NCBI RefSeq assembly: GCF_018691265.1
Contig: NW_024881283.1
Location: 10,349,731-10,413,730 of the forward strand
Direction of reading: 5' to 3'
Origin: Tyto alba
Taxonomy: Eukaryota > Chordata > Aves > Strigiformes > Tytonidae
Length of the DNA: 64,000 nt
A model generated the notes under the pieces. The model was not told the DNA's origin, did no database searches, and saw only the letters and a list, made by a program, of their open reading frames with translations. Below are positions 28,680 to 37,335 of the stretch, piece after piece. The stretch's first letter is position 1. Each line of letters begins with the position of its first letter. The position numbers and the translations under genes are program-made.

Positions 28680-28960
28680 GCAGAGGGCCTGCGCCGCCGA
28701 TGCCCGGGAGCGCTCCTGCTCGGCCAGCCCCGAGCGCCCCGCTGACGCCCGCGCAGGGACGCGCCGTGGCACCCGGGGGCGCGGGGGCGCGGGGTCTCCC
28801 CACGCTTTGGCCACGCGTGGCCCAGCTGCCCGGGCGGGAGCTGCCAGATCTGCGGGTCCCTTTGCGCTGACCTTCCCGGAGACCACCCGCGGCTGGCGCC
28901 CGGCCGAATCCTGCTCCCCCAGCACCCACCGAGCGGGAGCAGCGGCTGCCCAGAGCTGGA
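28680..28960. other. GC-rich, CpG-dense block
   Basis: Many CpG dinucleotides by eye, bordered by T-rich sequence below 28655 and ordinary sequence above 29000. It lies at the far 3' end of the gene, away from the GRIK3 promoter, so it would be an orphan island. No gene start was recognised. Confidence 0.6.
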
Positions 28961-29160
28961 GCTGGTTCCCCTTTGCACGTTCCGTCTCTTTTGTGGATCT
29001 GTGCCCTCAACGTCGTCCCCAACACGCGCTGTCGGTTAACTCCAGACAGAAAAGCAACCCCGAGCAAAGCTCCCCGCTGTGCCCCCGCTCTGTGTCATGG
29101 GAGAGCTGGAAGGAAAAAGCAAGTGATAAAGGGACTGAGGTGACAACAACTTAGATACAG

Positions 29161-29166
29161 TTTAAT
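29161..29166 (-). promoter_or_regulatory. Candidate poly(A) signal ATTAAA
   Basis: Minus-strand ATTAAA followed by CTGTATCTA and then a GU-rich AGTTGTTGTC, about the right spacing for a cleavage site and downstream element. It is about 3.2 kb past the stop. Confidence 0.4.
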
Positions 29167-29319
29167 GGCCCAAACCTGTTTTTTCGTTATTTCCTCCTCA
29201 CTTTTTCAGTCCCTCTGCCCACCAAGTGAAGAAAGGAACTGACTTAAGCGAAGTTGGAAGTCAGATGATTCCTAAGACGTGAGTCGTCAGTAGTCACAAA
29301 CAGGTCCCAGCGCAGCTCG

Positions 29320-29600
29320 CAGAAGGCGTCGAGGCTTTGCCCTCAGACCTGCCCCTGCCGAAGTCTCCCGGCTCGGCGTCAGGCTCGTCCTCCGCCGCGG
29401 GGATCAAACACCCCGTGGGAGCCGTGGGAGCCGCGGGAGAGGCGCCGGTCCCTGCCGAGCCCGTAGCACCGGGCTGCATTTACCCGGGTCCCGGGGCGGC
29501 TGCCCCCGCTTTGCAGCGCAGCCCGAGCCCTGGAGCCGGCTCACCCCGGCGGGGAAGGGGGAGCGCTGGGCTCCCAGCCTGCTCCCCCTGCTCCTCTGTT
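29320..29600. other. GC-rich, CpG-dense block
   Basis: A second CpG-rich block, separated from 28680-28960 by about 350 bases of ordinary sequence that includes the ATTAAA candidate. Open frames through it show Ala/Pro/Gly-biased composition and no domain. Confidence 0.55.
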
Positions 29601-29889
29601 CTTTTGAGCAGGGCAGAACGTTTCCTTGTTGTTCGATATCAAACGTTTTAGCGGTCAGGATTTAAACGTGAACCCATAGTGTAGATGCAGGGAGTTGGCT
29701 GCTGTTTCATGGCTGAGTTACGGTCAGCGCAGGGAGGGTCGGGGAAAGGTTAATCGGCAGGGTTTGGTCTTGTTGGCAAATAGCACTGGTAATTCCAGAT
29801 GCTCACCTGTCACTCAGGGACATCTGTGAGTAAAATCAAATCAAACTGGTGTCAGAGATGAATAGATGGGGTTTATGGTATTCCTAATA

Positions 29890-29899
29890 TTTATTTATT
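29890..29899 (-). promoter_or_regulatory. Candidate poly(A) signal, overlapping AATAAATAAA
   Basis: Two overlapping AATAAA hexamers on the minus strand, about 2.4 kb past the stop. The downstream sequence is only weakly GU-rich, so this is less convincing. Confidence 0.3.
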
Positions 29900-31883
29900 T
29901 TAAAAAAATCTGCCAAGAAGCAAAATGAGTGCTATTTTCTGTGGTATTTTACTGTCTGGACGTTTAAAGCCAGTTTCAGGGTTTGTTTTTATGTCTGGCT
30001 TAATTGTAAAAATCTCTAAGAGCTTAGAGATCTGCAAAGAAAACATAAATCCTTCTACTCTGACAAGCCTAAGGATTTGCAAAGAAATACAGAAAGAAAG
30101 TCATTAGCTTTGGGAAGCAGACCCATACTTCCAGTCTATCCTCTGCTGTAGGCTTTTGGTCAGCAAACTATTAACAATATGATGCCCATTGAATTGGCAG
30201 CTTTCACTCCCAATTTTTCATGGTTTCTGTGAAAAGGTGAAAATTAATGTAAATTCTTTGCATATCTTTACTTGAGTCAAAATATGACAAATTGCCTTTT
30301 TTTTTTTTTTTTCCGGGTCACTCTGTTGCTTCTTTACATCATGTAGAGAACAAAATAAGGACAAATTATGTTCTGTGATGGGGCAGGAGGGGAAGAGCTA
30401 TTTCCCCTTGAGCTAATTTGCTAATTGTGCTCAGCTCCAAAGATAACCTTCCTAACTGAGCCTCGGAACTAAACAGGTGGGGAAAAAAAAAATCTGACAT
30501 CAGTTACAAACAGGTTTGTTCCTTTGGGCGAGGATAAACTTCCCAGAAAGGCCTTGCAGGTAGGGGAGGGCAAACTGGGTCAGTTCAGCCGCTGGTTCCC
30601 GCGGTGGCCGCGGCACCTCGCTGCGCTCGCCACCCGGAGGGGGAAGTTTCGGGGTGCGGAGCTCCGGCCCCCCAAACCCGGGTTTACGGGTGGGTGCAGG
30701 AGGGGTTTCCAGCAGCTGCGCGGTTGCGCCAGGTCACTGTCACCCTGACGGCTGCAAGGGCAGGAGGTTGCTCTTTTCTCCAACACCGGTGTTAAAATCA
30801 GAGCTTTTAAGCACCTTTGCGACACTCTGATGTTCTGGGTTACAGTGGGCAGAGCCATTTCTGTTTGTTTCATTTTGCACATTAATCCACAGAGCGTCCC
30901 ACTGGCCGCCCGTGCGGCTCCCCACGGCGGGGTGGAGCTGAGTGACATTACTCGAACGTTACTTTAGGTCAGCAGAGGGGTCTTTGGTAATTCTGACTGA
31001 ATTCATCTGCAGGACCAGCCTTCTGGGTTAAGCGACCTGAAAATAAGAACACAGTTCGTGGAAGATTTCTTAAAAACGTTTTAGTGTGTGTTTGCTTAAA
31101 TCGCGTGGAGATGCTGGCTGAGGGGCTGCGCTTCACCGGGCAGAGCAAGAGGGCTGTCAGGTTTGGCTCACACGGTGCTGCTCGCCCCAGGCCAGCCCTG
31201 GCCCTGCAGCCTGAGACTTTGCCTCTCAGGTCCCTGATGCCGTGGAGAGCGTTTAGTCCCCAACCAGACGTAGAGTCCCGCCCTGGTCTGAGCGCGAAGG
31301 CGGCAGAGCCGCAGCTCAGCGCTGCTGCTTTCAGGGGAGTTGGTACCGCTCGGCTCCTGGGAACAGCTCTGCCCCTGCCGCTGCCGGAGCCTGCGGGCTC
31401 GGCTGCTTTCTGCGCGGCTTGGCCGGAGAGGCTGGGCTTTGCGGGAAGGAGCTGAGGACCCGGAGATCCCGGTGTGGCGCTGGGCGTGGGCTGGAGTTTG
31501 GCACGGGGCGTGTGGCTGGTGTTGCTCGGAGGTGGCCGTGGCTCCCGTGCTCACCACGCTGGCCCGTCCCTGGCCAGGAGTTTGGCTCCGTTCAGGCTTA
31601 CTCGCCCCTTTGCAGTCTTGGATCTACGGAGGGAACGTGTGTTGCCTTCTCCCCCCACACCCCACGTGGAGTTCCAGCTGGGGGGTGGCGACGGCCAGCA
31701 CAGCCGGGGGGTGACGGGCTGCCATGAGCTGCTCTGAGGGAAGGCACAGCCTTGACCATCACGGTGCTTCACAGATACCTCTCCCGTTCCTGGACAACGT
31801 GTCCTGAATGTGCTGTGTATGTCAGTGTGGAATAGATGCCCGCACAGACGGCTGCTCATGCTGCACCTCACAAAGTGTTTCTT

Positions 31884-31889
31884 TTTATT
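31884..31889 (-). promoter_or_regulatory. Candidate proximal poly(A) signal AATAAA
   Basis: Minus-strand AATAAA, about 450 nt past the stop codon, followed within 30 nt by a GU-rich stretch (TTTGTGAGGTG). This is the nearest hexamer to the stop with a plausible downstream element. Confidence 0.5.
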
Positions 31890-32042
31890 GCCATGCTAAA
31901 GAAGCCTTGCTCGGGGGCTCCTCCCTACCCACCGAGGGTCAGTTTGGCTCAATTCTGTTTTGCCTCCATGTGTTTCAGTATGTAAACATCGGACTCCTGG
32001 ATGGTAGCATGTTTGAACTCCATGAGGCCTGTAGGATCTAAG

Positions 32043-32044
<2 letters not shown>

Positions 32045-32074
<30 letters not shown>
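32045..32074. repeat. A30 homopolymer in the 3' UTR region (poly-U in the transcript)
   Basis: Thirty uninterrupted A on the plus strand, 264-293 nt past the stop codon. In the GRIK3 transcript this is a U30 tract. No retroelement body is attached. It is a likely length-polymorphic site. Confidence 0.95.
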
Positions 32075-32076
<2 letters not shown>

Positions 32077-32214
32077 AATGAAAAGTAACAAAAAACAAAC
32101 AGAAAAGCCCCAAGACCCATGTTACAGTCCTTGCTTTGAAGTTCTTGCTTCTATGCCAGTAATCGATGCAGTTGTGGTGCAAAGGCCTTGTTCTTGAAAT
32201 GAACCAAACCAGGC

Positions 32215-32258
32215 TTTTTTTTTTTTTTCTGTTTTTTTCTTGTTTTTTTTTTTTTTTA
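32215..32258. repeat. Interrupted T-rich tract in the 3' UTR region
   Basis: Runs of T broken by single C or G, A-rich in transcript sense and 80-120 nt past the stop. Together with the opposite A30 tract at 32045-32074 it could pair as a long A:U stem in the mRNA. Confidence 0.9.
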
Positions 32259-32337
32259 ATCCTTTCTTCCCTAGTTAAGAGTGCATCCAGCCTTGTCTGA
32301 CGCAGTTCCTTCCCTCCCACCCCCCCGTTCCCGTTCC

Positions 32338-32532
32338 CTAGGGAAACACAGGTGCCAGTCCAGTGTTGCAGGTCATGCTGTCCTTCCCCGGCAGCCGTCG
32401 GTCGTTGAACGTGTGCATGTTGATCACGGCGTCTGTCTTCACCATGACGGGTGGCTGGGGCTTGTGTTTGACCCGTCGCTGGCAGGTGAGCGACAGCCGG
32501 ATCTCATCGGCCATGGCGCTGCAGAAGGAGCG
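32338..32532 (-). CDS. GRIK3: GRIK3 terminal coding exon: cytoplasmic C-tail and stop
   Basis: The coding part is 195 nt: 64 codons from [10 protein letters not shown] to GLAPVFP, then TAG at 32338-32340. The acceptor is ...gctctccccag|CGCTCC. This is the GluR7a-type (long-form) cytoplasmic tail. It contains the basic [10 protein letters not shown] segment, which in the GluK2a/GluK3a forms drives forward trafficking out of the ER, and the shared [16 protein letters not shown] block. The last residues [12 protein letters not shown] extend past the GluK2 end and are typical of GRIK3. It maps to about residues 856-919. The 3' untranslated region follows directly toward lower coordinates. Confidence 0.98.
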   Translation of the reverse strand, partial: RSFCSAMADEIRLSLTCQRRVKHKPQPPVMVKTDAVINMHTFNDRRLPGKDSMTCNTGLAPVFP

Positions 32533-33600
32533 CTGGGGAGAGCAGGGACAAAAAGCACCGTTACTCCTGGCAAAGTGTTCTGCTAACCGCTCCGTGAGCA
32601 GCAGGGTGCCGAAACTAGGCTCTGCAGAGGGCAGGCACCGGGTCTAGGTTGCATTTAAGGCATCAGCTGTGCTTAGTGGGACTTCAGAGATGCATGGGCG
32701 TCTGGTTGACCCCTCTCTCCTTTGGCAAGAATTGTACCTTTGACGCACTAAATCCTGCAAAAAGGCAGAGCTACAGGCGGCTGTTGGAGTGCCGGTGCTT
32801 TGTGTGATCCCTGCTGGGGATCTGGTAGATTTATGTGCTGGGAGTCAGAGGGCTATCGAATCCTGCTGGGCTTGCTAGTGGGCAGTTTTCCTTCATCTAT
32901 CTAGTCCGTCACGTGGGCAGCTTGCTTTGATTTCTGGTCATGCACACAAATGCACTTTCCATTTGCTGTACCATGACACAAGGAAGAGGGAAAATCATAA
33001 AAGCCGTCCTCTTGTTTCGTGAGCACTAATCAGCCACTGCGGGTGGGATGGGCTGGTTGTGTAAGTGTTGTGAAAAGTTGGTAAGGTAATAGGAGGCTTC
33101 CTGGTGGACCCTGACCGGTTCCTTGAGGCTCTTTGAAAGGGAGTGGGGAGAAGAGGTGGAGACTTCATGCGTGTACACCTTACGCATGGAATATGCAACG
33201 TGATTTTGCATGTGATAGTGGCGAGTGGATATAAGAGCTCAGAAGGGTCCCTCCCAGGGACCTCTGTCCGTATTTTCATGACTTACGTGTTGGCTTGCTC
33301 AAATTTACCCTACAAATGTTCACTAGTCTAGTTAGTGCAGCAGCAGATGACTCTGATCAGAGTAGACATGATTTGCCCCCTGGCCTGAGGCTGATGGAGC
33401 GGGACAGAGCAATGAGCCTTAGGGGACGGCATTTTGGGGGTGCTGCATTTCAGCCCTTGGGCTGCAGGCTCTTGGACCTCCAGGCAGCAGAGGCAGGGCT
33501 GAGTCCCTCTGCCCGTCTCCCTGCCTGTCTCTGGGGTCACCGTGCAAAATCCTCAACGGCTGGGCTAATGGTGGTGCAGGGAAACGGAGGAAATCAGTAC
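32533..33600 (-). other. GRIK3: Last GRIK3 intron
   Basis: About 1.07 kb of intron with a GTACTG donor and a ctctccccag acceptor. Reading through the donor adds 11 residues ([11 protein letters not shown]) and then TAG at 33565-33567. Rat GluR7b differs from GluR7a by a 40-nt insertion at this junction. I found no acceptor exactly 40 nt upstream of the last exon and no donor exactly 40 nt into the intron, so an equivalent of that variant is not evident. Confidence 0.88.
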
Positions 33601-33851
33601 CTGCTCACGCTCCGCCGTTTTGCGCAGCTTGTAGATGAACTCCACCATGGCCACGAAGACGGACAGCACCAAGCCTGCTGCCAAAACGATGAAAATCCCG
33701 CCGATGTTTTGGATGCCCAGAGCGCTGGCCTCCTTGTTCTCATCCTCAGGGCAGCCGTTCCCCCGCCACCACTTCTCCTTCATTACGTGGAGCTTGTCCT
33801 CCTCCTGGAGCTGGAGGATGGCGATGGTGATCTTGTCCCTGTAGGGCGACC
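33601..33851 (-). CDS. GRIK3: GRIK3 coding exon: end of S2 and M4
   Basis: This exon is 251 nt: two bases completing Gly, then 83 codons, from [10 protein letters not shown] to [10 protein letters not shown]. The acceptor is ...cctccccag|GGTCGCCC and the donor CAG|GTACTG. It contains the end of the ligand-binding domain, with the second disulfide Cys in GNGCPED. The GluK3-specific EEDKLH carries Asp (codon 33796-33798) and His (33787-33789), matching D759 and H762 of the mature protein. M4 follows (about [19 protein letters not shown]) and then the juxtamembrane [10 protein letters not shown]. GluK2 has Gly in place of that Asp, which is strong evidence for GRIK3. It maps to about residues 773-855. 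Confidence 0.98.
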
Positions 33852-34088
33852 CTGGGGAGGGGGAACACCATTACACACAGAGGGAAAATAGGACAAAAAT
33901 CGCACAAAGCAGGGGCTGTGTCTGCGTTAAGCAGGGCTGTTCAGACCTCTCTTCAACAGACAGACAGCACAAGCTTTGGTATTTGGAAACTTGCTGTTGG
34001 GAGTGGATTATCTTAATCCCATCTGTTGTATTTGTGGTAACTAGCCCCTCTCCAGGGTACCTGCAGAAACCCCACTGCTGTCACTTAC
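33852..34088 (-). other. GRIK3: Short GRIK3 intron (237 bp)
   Basis: GTAAGTGA donor at the 34088 end and a cccccag-type acceptor at the 33852 end. It is by far the shortest intron in the window. Nothing else was recognised in it. Confidence 0.93.
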
Positions 34089-34311
34089 CCATGGGGGTCC
34101 CGATCCCGTAGCCTTTGGAATCGATGAGCCCCCCGATCTGCGTCAGGTTGCAGTTCCTCTGGGTGATGTATTCGATGGTGGTCGACTCCATCAGCAGGGC
34201 GTAATCGGCTGTGAGGGTTCGCTGGATCCCTTCCTCGTTGTTTTTAACAAGCGCTGTGGGTTTGCTGCTCATGAAAGCCCACATTTTTTCAAATGTGGAA
34301 ATTTTGGATTT
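34089..34311 (-). CDS. GRIK3: GRIK3 coding exon: S2 lobe with agonist-binding Glu
   Basis: This exon is 223 nt: 74 codons plus one base of a split Gly, from [10 protein letters not shown] to GYGIGTPM. The acceptor is ...tttccag|AAATCC and the donor ATGG|GTAAGTGA. It encodes most of lobe D2 of the ligand-binding domain. The Glu in [10 protein letters not shown] is the conserved agonist amino-group contact. The Cys in QRNCNLTQ is the first half of the conserved LBD disulfide. The Asp in [10 protein letters not shown] (codon 34120-34122) matches zinc-site residue D730 of mature GluK3. [22 protein letters not shown] is close to GRIK3 and unlike the SSRRQ/SSRQQ forms of GRIK2/1. It maps to about residues 698-771. 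Confidence 0.98.
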
Positions 34312-36608
34312 CTGGAAAAAATATACCCCCCCGCCCCCAAAATAAGAATTAATCTTCTATTTGCTAAAACCTGGTATCTTTTAAGTAAAAAAATAATAAT
34401 ACTACCAGTTTGAGAACAGATCACACAGTGGGACTATTACCAGTTTGACCTTGTCTTACGTATCTCTACTTTCCCTACTCGACACCGTTTGGCTTCACGT
34501 TGCTGTAACAAGAGACAGGGGCTCCAGCACACTTCACAAAACACGGCACCGCTCCAGAGACCTCGCCCTGCAGGTGGAACCCAACTGTTCGTTGACCTCA
34601 GTGAGGTGCAGCGAGACCCTGATGCCCTGCAGAGCTTGCTAGTGTGACAGGCTATCAGCATATCTGTTTAAATGTATTAGTTTCCTAACCAGAATTTTGT
34701 TTATCCTGTAATGTTTCTGCACAAAGAGAGAAGACAGGGAACGTTTCAGATGGCATGTTTTTCTCTTTTGCACACACTCTGTATTTTTGTCTCTCCTCGA
34801 ACATCACAAGGAAACGTGTCTCCTCTGAGATACGTGCAACTGCCAAATAAATTTAACGTATTCACATAAACAGAGGCATAGAAATATTCAAGACAATTGC
34901 CTTATGGATAAAAATAAAAGTGGGTATTCTTTTGCTATCAGCAGGCATTCTGTTAAAAAAGGAGGAATATGTTTTCCAGCTTACTATTCATGTGAATGTT
35001 TTTTTCTTCTAGAAAATGTGTTGGGTAAGGAGAAATACGGTTATTTTATGTCCTTCCATAACATTTGAAATATGCCATTTATCTATGACCACCTCCTGAA
35101 TTGTCCCTATGTAAGTGGTCACAAAAGGCGTAACTGGCTTTAGTCCTGAAAGGCTCCCCAGGAGAGGCACATCAGCTTTCTCCTGAAGCCCCCCTTCCGC
35201 CGCTCACCGGGCTCCCGTGGGTGAGTGTCGCTCTCCCCAAACCAGCTCCATGCGTCCAGCTGAGCTCTGGAAAAGCACTTGCATATTGAGGCTTGTGTTC
35301 ATGCTGCTGCCTGCTCCTTTAGGTGCCGTTCTTCTTTTCTGCCTAATTTCTTGTTTTTCCTAGATCTCTTTTTGCCTTCTTATTTTATAAGAGGCAGCTT
35401 AGTCAGCCAAAGCCTGCTCCTGCACGACACTACTTAGCAAGAGCCTGAAGCTGGCTGATAAGTTGGAGGGGCTGATAAGTCTCTGTGCTTTGCCTGGAAG
35501 GAGGGTAACTGCTCACCTGCAGCTGCGTGAGGCGTCGCTGCGGCAGAAGCTGCGCTTTCTGGCTTAGCTGTCGTTTATCTCTGGTTCAGGTCTCTGTCCT
35601 TCCATAAGAAAGCAGGAGATGGAGCCCCAGCCCATCCCAACTGCTGCTATCGCATCTCCCCCTCATTTTTTCAGTATCACCCAAAATCTGCCAGCACACA
35701 TTCTTCTGATAAAAACACTATAAATAAGGGTAGATTAGCTAAGAAAAAAAGTCTCTCATAATGTTTTATGTTTCAAATGCTTTGCCTGTCCGCCTCCATT
35801 TTTTTTTCAGCATGTTTAATGAAAATCAAACAGAAGTTTAACACCCCAAAGTTGGTTAGTGTAGCACAGTGACAAAGGCTGTTCATCTGTCTTTAACCCC
35901 GTGGGCTCCTTCTCCTGACTGAAATATCTGTGGACTCATTTCTTCTCAGTTAAAGCTCATGCCTGTTATAATCCACTTGATGAACGTGCAGTAGTGGATG
36001 TGCCCGAGCAAACTTCATTCAAGAGGCTGGATAATCTCCCTCACTTGAAAAGCTGGACCAGTGCCTGTAAGGTAGATTTGTGGCATCTATCAAACCTCAA
36101 AGAGCAGCAAGAAATGTAGCCTGCAAAAGGATTATTAAATATCTGTGAATTACAATGGGTAATTGAAATGAATAGCATACTTGGCTTGCTGATAAGGACT
36201 TGTTTAACATTTATATAGTTCGCATCAGAGGCCTCTGCTGGGTTCACTGGCTCTCCCTTCCTCTCCTTCTCTTCCTGCATTTAATGTTCCTTGGGTGTTG
36301 ACACAGAGCTCTTAAACAACATCAGTGTTCTCCCAGTTTAAAGCATAGAGCAAAATAAACTGGCAAAAAATCAATAGGCTGCATTTAGTGAAGCTAATAG
36401 GACTTGCATGAGGCATTGTAGCTCTTCAGGCAACTTAAATTACATGAGACAGGGCTCCCTGGAAGAGAAAAAACACTTTTCTCTTCTTAAATCACTGCTT
36501 CTGACCAGCTGAAAGGACTTAATTGTGTTTTGAACTGCCAGGAGGAGCCCGGCTTTCTCAGCTCCGTGTCCGTGCTGCTTGGAGGGGAGCGCCCGGGGTG
36601 GGCGAGCA

Positions 36609-36660
36609 CCCTCCGGCCGGAGCTCGCCCGGCGCTCGCCCCCTCCGGCCGGAGCTCGCCC
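36609..36660. repeat. Duplicated 21-bp GC-rich motif with a palindromic core
   Basis: Positions 36609-36629 and 36640-36660 are identical over 21 bases. Each contains the 12-base palindrome CTCCGGCCGGAG followed by CTCGCCC. The ten bases between the copies are also GC-rich and include another CTCGCCC-like end. It lies within a CpG-dense intronic island. The function is unknown. Confidence 0.85.
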
Positions 36661-37306
36661 CGGGCTGCGCGGGGGGGTCCTTGCGGCAGAGAAGGGCTGT
36701 GTCCTCCCAGCAAAACGTCGCTGGCCGCAGTGGCCTTGCCGTCCCCAGGGAGGAGGCTGGGCCGGCTGCTGCAGGCAGGCCGGCTCGGCAAACCCCTCGT
36801 CGAGGCAAGCGGGCTCTCCCTGCTTCCCTAAACCCCGCCACCTCCTCGCTGGGAGTTTGTTTCCCATTAGCTTCTTTAACTCGGCTAACACGAGATAAGA
36901 ACGCTCCTTTTCCAAGTGAAAATTCACCGGCTCTGAATCTGGGCACAGCGCTAGCAGTTTGGCAGACTGGGCTATTTGTTAAAAGTCCGGTTTAGAAGCA
37001 ATTGTCAGTCATTGTGAGAGTAGTCATCAATCAAAAATTGCAGGAGTAACTGTGGTGAGGAGCGTACGGCGCTCCAGCTCACACCTAATCCAACCGCTAC
37101 ACATTCTCCCCTATTAGGGGAAAAGCTGTTCCTTCCTCCCCTTCCTCCTCTCGGAATACTTCAGCCATGTTGCAAAGGTGGTCGCTTATTCATTGGAATT
37201 TGGACGATGTCACCTGGGAAAATACCATACGAATAAGCAGAAACATCTTAGTAGTAATTTAATAGACATTAAAGAATGCACACGAATTGTGTTTACTTTG
37301 CTGGCC

Positions 37307-37335
37307 TTTTTTTTTTTTTTTTTTGTGTGTGTGTG
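37307..37335. repeat. T18 homopolymer followed by a short (GT)n
   Basis: A run of 18 T (37307-37324) is followed by a GT dinucleotide run to 37335. No retroelement body was recognised beside it. Confidence 0.9.

Larger units (their letters stand above)
28422..32337 (-). other. GRIK3: Probable GRIK3 3' untranslated / 3' flanking region
   Basis: About 3.9 kb after the stop with no coding signature. It contains candidate poly(A) signals at 31884-31889, 29890-29899, 29161-29166 and 28422-28427, and U-rich tracts in transcript sense near 32045-32074 (30 A on the plus strand). In contrast, 32215-32258 and 28560-28652 are A-rich in transcript sense. Mammalian GRIK3 has a long 3' UTR, so a UTR of this length is plausible. 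The true end cannot be fixed from sequence alone. GC-rich blocks at 28680-28960, 29320-29600 and 30595-30730 interrupt it. Confidence 0.55.

Noticed and set aside
28509..28925. Lysine-rich minus-strand frames (runs of KKK/KNK)
   Set aside because: They are translations of the T-rich low-complexity tract at 28560-28652, within the probable 3' UTR.
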